In this document: positions 1-5,395 of the stretch, in pieces | How positions within the stretch are numbered: the stretch's first letter is position 1 | Layout of the letters: the number at the start of each line of letters is the position of its first letter | Source of the DNA: Syntrophorhabdaceae bacterium | GTDB lineage: Bacteria > Desulfobacterota > Syntrophorhabdia > Syntrophorhabdales > Syntrophorhabdaceae | Direction: 5' to 3' | Length of the DNA: 10,320 nucleotides | Assembly: GCA_026416315.1 (NCBI GenBank) | Contig: JAOAFK010000170.1 | Span: forward strand, 1-10,320 | Translations under genes and position numbers: made by a program | The notes under the pieces: generated by a model | What the model saw: the letters and a program-made list of their open reading frames with translations, nothing else | Databases searched by the model: none | Told to the model about the DNA's origin: nothing

Positions 1-276
1 GCCCACCTCGGGGGAGGCCTGTGTTTTTATGAATTTATGCCAGAAGTCAAAGAGGCATTTAAAAATGTGTTCTATGATACTGCAGCATCCCCCTTTTTAT
101 ATTCTAATGATATATATAAATTTTTAGGAAAATTTTTAAAAGAAAAGGTTATTTTTGGAACAGATTATCCACTCCTTACAACAAAAAGATATTTAAAGGG
201 CATGGAAACCCTCGATTTAGAGACCCAGGAAATGATTCTTTCGAAAAATGCAAGGAGGCTTTTTGAAAGAACCTGA
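1..276 (+). CDS. Amidohydrolase-2 family metal-dependent hydrolase, C-terminal part (5' partial)
   Basis: The reading frame is open from base 1, so only the last 91 residues are present. They begin AHLGGG, which fits the metal-binding His at the end of a barrel strand. Further on is FGTDYPLL (about residues 54-61 of the fragment), the conserved strand-8 Asp region of amidohydrolase-2 (PF04909) TIM-barrel enzymes. The C-terminus NARRLFERT matches the usual 'NA.RLF' ending of the family. Members are hydrolases or decarboxylases acting on varied small molecules, so the substrate cannot be named from this fragment. The first internal ATG (base 37) is not the start, because the conserved AHLGGG lies upstream of it in the same frame. 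The gene's end overlaps the start region of the methyltransferase gene, indicating co-transcription. Confidence 0.82.
   Translation, partial: AHLGGGLCFYEFMPEVKEAFKNVFYDTAASPFLYSNDIYKFLGKFLKEKVIFGTDYPLLTTKRYLKGMETLDLETQEMILSKNARRLFERT
252..258 (+). promoter_or_regulatory. Shine-Dalgarno AAGGAGG that decides a TTG start
   Basis: AAGGAGG is a near-perfect ribosome binding site lying 4 bases before TTG 263-265. It sits inside the last codons of the amidohydrolase gene. The in-frame ATG at 248 has only an A/T-rich sequence in front of it and would place this site inside its own coding sequence. The site therefore favours TTG 263 as the methyltransferase start. Confidence 0.6.
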
Positions 277-826
277 TTGGGATAGACGCTACAGAGAAGG
301 TTTTTATAGGGATGTATTGAACCCTCACGAGCTTCTCTTAAAATACTGGCAGAAAATACCAAAGGGCATTGTTATTGACATTGCCATGGGATACGGAAGG
401 GATGGAAACTTTTTAAGCTCCAAAGGATACAAGGTTATAGGGATTGAAAAATCCATAGAGGCCTTAAGGATTTTCAAAGAGACGTTCAAGGCCTCAAACA
501 AAAACATAACCTGTTTATTAGGTGATGCAAATCATCTTCCTTTTAAAGAAAACACAGCAGAAGGCATAATAGTTTTTTATTTTCTTTTAAGAAATATTAT
601 GGAGAAATTAAAGGATATTTTAAAAAAGGATGGTATAATTATCTACGAGACATATCTTAAAAGGCAAAACGATATGGATAGATGGAGAAACCCTGAATAT
701 CTCCTCGAAGACGGTGAGTTGTATAGTTACTTTAATGATTTTGAAATTTTACTTTATGAGGAATTAATATTAGAGGACAAACAAAAGAAAAAGGCCATAG
801 CAAGGTTTGTGGGAAGAAAAAGATGA
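263..826 (+). CDS. Small class I SAM-dependent methyltransferase (TehB/UbiE-like)
   Basis: This is a 187-residue protein if translation starts at TTG 263, or 192 residues from ATG 248. TTG is preferred because AAGGAGG lies just upstream and because related proteins commonly begin close to the 'WDRRYREG' segment. Motif I of the Rossmann fold is VIDIAMGYGRDGNFL (about residues 37-51). An acidic residue follows at the end of strand 2 (VIGIEKS, about 58-64), and GDANHLPF (about 87-94) is the motif that contacts the adenine. The family transfers a methyl group from S-adenosylmethionine to small molecules or metalloids. The substrate is not readable here. It is cytoplasmic, with no signal peptide or membrane helix. 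It overlaps the amidohydrolase gene upstream and the YciO gene downstream (ATGA at 823-826), so translation is probably coupled. Confidence 0.85.
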   Translation: MKEPDWDRRYREGFYRDVLNPHELLLKYWQKIPKGIVIDIAMGYGRDGNFLSSKGYKVIGIEKSIEALRIFKETFKASNKNITCLLGDANHLPFKENTAEGIIVFYFLLRNIMEKLKDILKKDGIIIYETYLKRQNDMDRWRNPEYLLEDGELYSYFNDFEILLYEELILEDKQKKKAIARFVGRKR

Positions 827-1425
827 TAGTGGAATGGGATCCAGAAAGACCGAGAAAAAAAGTAACAGAACTTATCAAAAAAACCCTTCTTGAAGGGGGC
901 ATTATAGCATATCCCACAGACACCTTTTATGGATTGGGATGTGACCTTTTCAATATAAAGGCCATAAGGCTCCTTTATCAGATAAAAAGGCTTGATCCTA
1001 AAAGGCCCATGAGTATAATATGCAGTGATTTCAAAGAGATAAGCACATATGGAATCATCACAGACTTTGCCTTTGATATCTTAAAAAGGCATCTGCCCGG
1101 ACCTTATACATTTGTTTTAAGGGCAAAAAAGATCATGCCAAAACTACTTATGACAGACAAAAAAGAGGTGGGTATAAGGGTGCCTGATCATCCGGTGCCC
1201 ACTGGGCTTGTTCGTCTCATAGAAAGGCCTGTGATAAATACAAGCGCACGGTTTTCCGGTGAGGAGATCTTATCAGACCCTAAAGATATAGAGAAAAAAT
1301 TTAAGGGCACTATAGACCTTGTCATTGACGGCGGAATAATCATAGGCGAGCCCTCAACCGTTATTAAGATTGTAGATGATACTATAGAGGTCTTAAGAGA
1401 AGGAAAAGGGAAAATTTTTTATTGA
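823..1425 (+). CDS. yciO: YciO-type Sua5/YrdC family protein
   Basis: This 200-residue protein shows the Sua5/YrdC/YciO fold: AYPTDTFYGLGCD (residues 29-41), LPGPYTFVL (91-99), VGIRVPDHP (116-124) and a C-terminal VIDGG...PSTVI segment. TsaC/Sua5 enzymes make threonylcarbamoyl-AMP from threonine, bicarbonate and ATP for the tRNA t6A modification. Two features point to the YciO subgroup instead. First, the usual KxR is KRL (55-57). Second, the usual S-x-N of 'STSAN' is SAR (141-143). Segments such as ICSDFKEISTYG resemble YciO strongly. Automated pipelines will probably call it L-threonylcarbamoyladenylate synthase. It starts at ATG 823, overlapping the methyltransferase stop by four bases. 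It is convergent with the FmdB gene, with an 18-base gap. Confidence 0.85.
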   Translation: MIVEWDPERPRKKVTELIKKTLLEGGIIAYPTDTFYGLGCDLFNIKAIRLLYQIKRLDPKRPMSIICSDFKEISTYGIITDFAFDILKRHLPGPYTFVLRAKKIMPKLLMTDKKEVGIRVPDHPVPTGLVRLIERPVINTSARFSGEEILSDPKDIEKKFKGTIDLVIDGGIIIGEPSTVIKIVDDTIEVLREGKGKIFY

Positions 1426-1443
1426 TATTTTTATAAAATACGA

Positions 1444-1809
1444 TTACTCGATATCTGCCGATGAAGTGCCTTCTTGTGCCTCCGTTGGTGACCCTTCTGC
1501 CTCTAAGGCCTCATACATGGATTCTTCAAAATCTTCACCGAATTCATCACCCAACTCTCTACCCATTCTTTTCATGAACCTTTCAATGCTTGATGGGTCG
1601 TTTTCATCAAGGTCTGAAAATTTAGTGGGGTCAAGGAGGCTTTCCATTCTCTTTTCTTCTGACTTTAGAACAGCAACCCTTGAGATAATACGGTTTACAT
1701 TTTTACTGCCGCAGGTTTTACAATAAGGGTCTATCTCTTCTGATATCCTCAAAAGTAAAAAGGATGAGATTTTTTTACAATCGTTACAGCGATATTCATA
1801 TATGGGCAT
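1444..1809 (-). CDS. FmdB family zinc ribbon protein
   Basis: This 121-residue protein begins MPIYEYRCNDCKK, the hallmark start of the FmdB/CxxC_CxxC_SSSS family (putative regulatory zinc ribbon). The four metal ligands are C8, C11, C30 and C33. The first ~45 residues are the ribbon. The remaining ~75 are strongly acidic, rich in Asp/Glu with Ser/Thr near the end, and probably disordered. The tail (about residues 55-121) has no recognisable domain. Family members are small cytoplasmic proteins, some genetically linked to formamidase or amidase genes. Their biochemical role is not well established, so a regulatory function is only a family label. The weak ribosome binding site AAGG lies 8 bases before the ATG, and a good promoter lies directly upstream, so the gene need not depend on the DUF362 gene's transcript. 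Confidence 0.88.
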   Translation of the reverse strand: MPIYEYRCNDCKKISSFLLLRISEEIDPYCKTCGSKNVNRIISRVAVLKSEEKRMESLLDPTKFSDLDENDPSSIERFMKRMGRELGDEFGEDFEESMYEALEAEGSPTEAQEGTSSADIE

Positions 1810-1849
1810 GGCATAACCTTAATTTTTGAATTTTTTTGAAAACAATTTT

Positions 1850-1878
1850 ATTATATGCATTTTAAGGCCACATTTCAA
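1850..1878 (-). promoter_or_regulatory. Sigma70-type promoter for the FmdB gene
   Basis: Read on the minus strand, TTGAAA (plus-strand 1873-1878) is followed by a 17-base spacer and TATAAT (1850-1855). That is 5/6 and 6/6 matches to the consensus at ideal spacing. Transcription would start near 1843, about 33 bases before the FmdB ATG at 1809. The -35 element overlaps the stop codon of the DUF362 gene. Confidence 0.65.
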
Positions 1879-3557
1879 CCCGTTCCCTGACCTTCAAGTA
1901 TCTGCTTTAACATCTCGCCCAACTTTTTTTCTTCGCTCTCATCCGCATATTTTGGTTTTTCTACATCAGGAAACAAACTAAAAATGCCATTTACTATCAC
2001 TTCTGCATGGGGTGGACATCCAGGCAGATACGACCCCATATCTTTGTTGTGCTTTTGACACATACCCATAAAAATATTTATTTCTTGAGGATTTATGGAG
2101 CTTATGGTTTCAGGCCCTAAAAACACATTTACCTTTTTATCAAAGGGCCTGTCTATTAAAAGCCTGTTTGTATTTATTGGGTCTGGCCTTTTGAGCTTTG
2201 CAAGGACAAAATGGAGATAACCCTTGCATCCACTGCAGGCCTTTCCATCATGGACATGAAAATCTTTACCGCCCCCTATGTCGATAATTGGTTGTTTGAA
2301 AGGGCTTTTAATCTCATCTATTGAGGGACCTATAATATCAATCATATCCTCCTCCACAGGCCCCAACCCCTGTATATAGGCAAAAAATACTGGTGGTGAA
2401 GAGAGGGGTTCAATACCCATAACCCTCATGGCAACGGCATCTATGGCCACGGGATTTGTTCCAGCTATAAGGACATTCATCTCTTTGGGGCTTCCAGAGA
2501 CCGGCCCAAAGTCTTCCTGTCCGATAAGGCCATCTATTATTGTAAGTTTTGGTTTTATAATACGGTGGATATTAACAAGGTTCTGCCAGAGGCCAAAGTA
2601 ATGGGTCATATATTTTTCAAGGGGTGGCACGGCGCCCTGGAGGCTTTTTACTGCAAGGGATACAATGGCAGCAAAGTGTATCTTCATGACAGGAACATTG
2701 ATAATCGCATCTGCCCTGTCAAGGGTAACAGGTATACTTCTTTTTGTCATGCGTTTTCCAAAAGGAACCTTTTTTTCAACAAGGTCATCGCTATTTAAAT
2801 CAACAAGGTCAATTTTAGCAGGGTCAATATCTTTCAATCTGTTGTATCCATAAAGCTCAAACATCTTTGTGGTGGCACTCCGGTTTATGGAAGAACCTTC
2901 AGCAATTATAATTTTTCCTGCTACAGGTAGTAGAGTCTCTGTTATGGCCTTAATTACCCTAACATCCGTTACGATCCCTCCCTTATATGTGCCGTCCTTT
3001 ATGCCGTGGTCGCTCACGAGATTAGGTTTTATAACAACCATATCGCCTTTTTTTACAAACCTGTTTAACCCGCCCAATTTTCTTATTAGGTTTTCAACAG
3101 ACTGTTTTATTTCTCCATAAGAAAGTGTTTCTGGCACCCGTTCAATTACCACCTTTTCTTTTTTCTTATAAGGGACAGGAGGTTTTTTTCCTTTTAATTT
3201 TTCAAGAAGCACAGAGGCAGAAAGCTCCATTCTTATATATTCTTTTCCGTTTTTTTGAAAGGTTTTAAAGGGCCTAAAACCGTACCCAAGCATCAGGTCA
3301 TAGTTATGCCTATCATCTGCATTTAGTTCTATGGCGAGAAGGGTTTCCTTTGCAATAAGCCCGTCAAGGATCTCAAACATTTTGTCCCTGTCTTTATATG
3401 TCTCATCTATAAAAAAATCTTCTATAGTGCTTGTGTCTTTATTGTATAAAAACCATCCTATCTTTCTTTGGTCATCTTTTACAACATATCTAACAGAGTT
3501 TTGGTTATCTTTATCAGATTTGCCTTTTGTTTTACCCAAAGAAATGCTTATGGCCAT
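1875..3557 (-). CDS. DUF362 protein with GNAT-like N-terminus and C-terminal four-cysteine module
   Basis: This 560-residue protein has three visible parts. Residues ~20-112 look like an acetyltransferase (GNAT) fold: a beta hairpin, IEDFFIDETYKDRDKMFEIL and GYGFRPF. Residues ~140-420 are the DUF362 domain, including VVIKPNLVSD (174-183), IIIAEGSS (216-223), INVPVMKIH (286-294) and NPVAIDAVAMRVMGI (368-382). The C-terminal part holds all four cysteines of the protein: C441 and C444 (CSGC), C500 (MGMC) and C514 (PGCPPH). These could bind an Fe-S cluster. The last segment resembles the cluster-binding region of NuoB-like and hydrogenase small subunits. DUF362 proteins are common in anaerobes and often linked to Fe-S proteins, but their reaction is unknown. 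No signal peptide or membrane helix is seen. The start is ATG 3557 with GGAGG 4 bases upstream (3562-3566). The gene is divergent from the ABC transporter. Confidence 0.85.
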   Translation of the reverse strand: MAISISLGKTKGKSDKDNQNSVRYVVKDDQRKIGWFLYNKDTSTIEDFFIDETYKDRDKMFEILDGLIAKETLLAIELNADDRHNYDLMLGYGFRPFKTFQKNGKEYIRMELSASVLLEKLKGKKPPVPYKKKEKVVIERVPETLSYGEIKQSVENLIRKLGGLNRFVKKGDMVVIKPNLVSDHGIKDGTYKGGIVTDVRVIKAITETLLPVAGKIIIAEGSSINRSATTKMFELYGYNRLKDIDPAKIDLVDLNSDDLVEKKVPFGKRMTKRSIPVTLDRADAIINVPVMKIHFAAIVSLAVKSLQGAVPPLEKYMTHYFGLWQNLVNIHRIIKPKLTIIDGLIGQEDFGPVSGSPKEMNVLIAGTNPVAIDAVAMRVMGIEPLSSPPVFFAYIQGLGPVEEDMIDIIGPSIDEIKSPFKQPIIDIGGGKDFHVHDGKACSGCKGYLHFVLAKLKRPDPINTNRLLIDRPFDKKVNVFLGPETISSINPQEINIFMGMCQKHNKDMGSYLPGCPPHAEVIVNGIFSLFPDVEKPKYADESEEKKLGEMLKQILEGQGTG

Positions 3558-3593
3558 AACCCCTCCGGCTTAGAAAGTGAAAATTTTTATAAG

Positions 3594-3602
3594 ATTATCA
3601 CA
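3594..3602 (-). promoter_or_regulatory. Possible extended -10 promoter of the DUF362 gene
   Basis: On the minus strand the sequence TGTGATAAT matches an extended -10 element (TGn followed by GATAAT, 5/6 matches). It lies about 37 bases upstream of the DUF362 ATG. No convincing -35 hexamer is present at 16-18 bases, so this is only a candidate. The whole 99-base divergent gap (3558-3656) is A/T-rich and shows no clear operator. Confidence 0.3.
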
Positions 3603-3656
3603 AATCAAAACTCAACTGAACATTTTTCATAAAAATATGCTAATATAGAGGCGTTT

Positions 3657-4415
3657 ATGGTCATAATCGAAGCAAAAGGATTGACAAAGGACTATGGGAA
3701 TTTAAGGGCAGTGGACCATGTGGATTTCCAGATAAAAAAAGGGGAGTGTTTTGGATTTTTAGGCCCAAACGGTGCCGGTAAAACCACCATCATGAGGATG
3801 TTTTATTCCCTTGTTGTTCCCACAGGGGGATATATAAAGATTTTTGGTATGGATTTAAACAGGCATGCATCTTATATAAAATCAAGGCTCGGGATATTAC
3901 CCCAGGATAATAATCTTGATTTAGAACTCACTACCCTGAAAAACCTTATTGTGTATGCAAGATATTTTGGGATATCCAGCAGTAAATCAAAAAGGAAAGC
4001 AGAAGAATTGCTTGAATATGTAGGATTGACAGAAAAGGCACATGTCAACATCAGAAACCTATCAGGGGGTATGCAGAGGGCGCTCCTTCTTGCCCGGGCA
4101 CTCATTAACGACCCGGAGATTTTGATCCTTGATGAACCTACAACAGGCCTTGACCCACACAGCAGACTCAATGTGTGGAACAAACTCAATGAGCTTAAAG
4201 AAAAAAACACCACATTGATACTTACCACCCACTATATGGAAGAGGCAGAAAGGCTATGTGACAGGGTGGCCATTATGGACAGAGGAAAGATAGTTGCCAT
4301 CGATACACCCGAAAATCTTATGGGAATATATGGTGGCAATCTCGAGGATGTATATCTGAAATTAACAGGAAAAAAACTAAAAGAAGAAAACAATGTTGAG
4401 AACAATAAATCTTAA
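3657..4415 (+). CDS. ABC-2 type transporter, ATP-binding protein
   Basis: This 252-residue ATPase has all standard ABC motifs: Walker A GPNGAGKT (36-43), Q-loop LPQD (81-84), signature LSGGMQ (135-140), Walker B ILILDE (155-160), D-loop GLDP (164-167) and switch His in TTHYMEE (H192). The sequence is close to the NodI/drug-exporter (CcmA-like) group. These proteins power export of lipids, polysaccharides or drugs through an ABC-2 permease, and the cargo here is unknown. The start is ATG 3657, with AGAGG five bases upstream. It overlaps the permease gene by 23 bases, so the two are one translationally linked unit acting at the inner face of the cytoplasmic membrane. The C-terminal ~20 residues are Lys/Glu/Asn-rich, and the last codons lie inside this overlap. 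Confidence 0.93.
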   Translation: MVIIEAKGLTKDYGNLRAVDHVDFQIKKGECFGFLGPNGAGKTTIMRMFYSLVVPTGGYIKIFGMDLNRHASYIKSRLGILPQDNNLDLELTTLKNLIVYARYFGISSSKSKRKAEELLEYVGLTEKAHVNIRNLSGGMQRALLLARALINDPEILILDEPTTGLDPHSRLNVWNKLNELKEKNTTLILTTHYMEEAERLCDRVAIMDRGKIVAIDTPENLMGIYGGNLEDVYLKLTGKKLKEENNVENNKS

Positions 4416-5160
4416 AAGGGCTTTCAGGGTCTGGCAGAGACATTTTTCTGTGTATACAAGGCTCTATAAATCGAGTATAGCCCTTAACTTTGTTGAACCT
4501 GTTCTATATCTTGTTGCCTTTGGTATAGGCCTCGGTGTCTATATTAGAGATATAAACGGCGTACCGTATATAAAATACATTGCACCTGGTATCGTTGCCT
4601 CTTCATCCATGTTTGCCGCAACATATGAATGTACATACGGGACATATGTGAGGATGGCCTTTCAAAAGACATTTGATGCCATCCTTGCAACACCGGTGAA
4701 CATAGAGGAACTTGTGGCAGGAGAGCTCTTCTGGGCATCTACAAAAAGTGCATTTTACGGCACCATCATCATCCTTGCCATATCTTTTTTTGGACTTGTA
4801 GATTCTTTTTTTGTTATTGCCTTAATCCCTGTGTTATTTACAAGTGGGCTCATTTTTGCTGAGATCTCCATGATTTGTACAGCTATTGTACCAGGCATTG
4901 ATTCTTTCAACTATTTTTATACCCTATTTATGACGCCCATGTTTTTATTTTCCGGTATATTTTTTCCTGTGGATAACCTGCCCCCTTTTATATCGAAAAT
5001 TGCCTTCTGGACACCTCTTTATCATTTAACCAACGCATGTCGTGGTTTTGTTTCAGGGAAAATAGATGGAATAATTATAGATATTTTATGGATTATCGCT
5101 TTTGTTTTGATCCTCGCACCCATACCGTATATCCTCATGAAAAAAAGGATAATAAAGTAA
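4393..5160 (+). CDS. ABC-2 type transporter, permease protein
   Basis: This 255-residue integral membrane protein has about six hydrophobic segments: ~33-51, ~62-80, ~117-136, ~138-165, ~172-192 and ~228-248. The segment FNYFYTLFMTPMFLFSGIFF (172-191), followed by PVDNLPP, is the characteristic ABC-2 (NodJ-like) signature near the fifth helix. The cytoplasmic N-terminus has a basic amphipathic stretch (RAFRVWQRHF). With the ATPase encoded just upstream it should form a dimeric exporter (two ATPases, two permeases). The start ATG 4393 lies inside the ATPase gene behind a weak purine-rich site (AAGAAG). No clear intrinsic terminator follows, but a strong promoter motif for the next genes begins 6 bases after the stop codon. 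Confidence 0.92.
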   Translation: MLRTINLKRAFRVWQRHFSVYTRLYKSSIALNFVEPVLYLVAFGIGLGVYIRDINGVPYIKYIAPGIVASSSMFAATYECTYGTYVRMAFQKTFDAILATPVNIEELVAGELFWASTKSAFYGTIIILAISFFGLVDSFFVIALIPVLFTSGLIFAEISMICTAIVPGIDSFNYFYTLFMTPMFLFSGIFFPVDNLPPFISKIAFWTPLYHLTNACRGFVSGKIDGIIIDILWIIAFVLILAPIPYILMKKRIIK

Positions 5161-5165
5161 TTTCC

Positions 5166-5194
5166 TTGACATAGAGATGTGATTCAGCTATTAT
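5166..5194 (+). promoter_or_regulatory. Near-consensus sigma70 promoter for the desulfurase/YedF genes
   Basis: TTGACA (5166-5171, perfect) is followed by a 17-base spacer and TATTAT (5189-5194, 5/6). This is the best promoter match in the window. It lies just after the ABC permease stop and predicts a transcript start near 5201, leaving an untranslated leader of about 195 bases before ATG 5396. Confidence 0.7.
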
Positions 5195-5216
5195 GTCCAT
5201 AAGTTAGAGGATTTTG

Positions 5217-5303
5217 GTGAATAACTACAATTTATACATTCCTTTGGGCTTGATTAATATGAGGGTGCCCGGGTGGCAACCATTAAACCGAGCCTATCTT
5301 TGA
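5217..5303 (+). CDS. Candidate leader peptide of 28 residues
   Basis: A GTG codon at 5217 has AGAGG six bases upstream (5206-5210) and opens a frame of 28 residues ending at TGA 5301-5303. It begins (M)NNYNLYIPLG and ends LNRAYL. An in-frame ATG at 5259 is an alternative start. The frame lies wholly within the predicted transcript leader. Its last part covers the 5' arms of the RNA stems described for this leader, so translation could control their folding. It has no obvious run of regulatory codons and no cysteine, and a frame of this size can occur by chance. Confidence 0.25.
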   Translation: MNNYNLYIPLGLINMRVPGWQPLNRAYL

Positions 5304-5365
5304 ATACCGTTTTCTGTTTGTAAGATAGAGATTTTAAGATATTGGGGAAAAAAGGCACTCGGTAT
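5263..5365 (+). promoter_or_regulatory. Structured 5' leader with competing stems (possible riboswitch or attenuator)
   Basis: The transcript leader contains several complementary segments. GGTGCC (5264-5269) pairs with GGCAACC (5275-5281, one bulged A) as a local hairpin. GGGTGCC (5263-5269) can instead pair with GGCACTC (5354-5360, one G-U). ACCGAG (5287-5292) pairs with CTCGGT (5358-5363), enclosing a 7-bp stem CTATCTT/AAGATAG (5294-5300 with 5322-5328). The loop ATACCG (5304-5309) is complementary to CGGTAT (5360-5365). Thus 5354-5365 has three mutually exclusive partners just upstream of the ribosome binding site of the desulfurase gene. I do not recognise a known riboswitch class: there is no TPP, cobalamin, SAM or ZTP core. 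Folding energies were not computed. Confidence 0.4.
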
Positions 5366-5395
5366 ATTATTGTTTTTATGAACAAGGGGTGATTT

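Noticed and set aside
1426..1440. Perfect A/T-only inverted repeat (TATTTT-TAT-AAAATA) in the 18-base gap between the convergent YciO and FmdB genes, as a bidirectional terminator.
   Set aside because: The stem has no G-C pair and only six base pairs, so it is too weak to call. A/T-rich gaps produce such repeats by chance.
1466..1726. Open frame on the plus strand opposite the FmdB gene.
   Set aside because: It is a shadow of the FmdB coding sequence: Ser-rich translation, no ribosome binding site and no recognisable domain.
3616..3646. TGAACA ... TAATAT as a promoter for the ABC transporter genes.
   Set aside because: The -35 match is only 4/6, the spacer is 19 bases, and the -10 would touch the ribosome binding site, leaving almost no leader.
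5261..5335. A tRNA or tRNA-Sec-like gene in the gene-free stretch before the desulfurase gene.
   Set aside because: There is no T-loop (GGTTCRA), no acceptor stem and no CCA-type end. The stems fit a leader RNA better.
5378..5392. Tiny frame ATG AAC AAG GGG TGA overlapping the ribosome binding site of the desulfurase gene.
   Set aside because: It is four codons long with no ribosome binding site of its own, and is best explained as chance.
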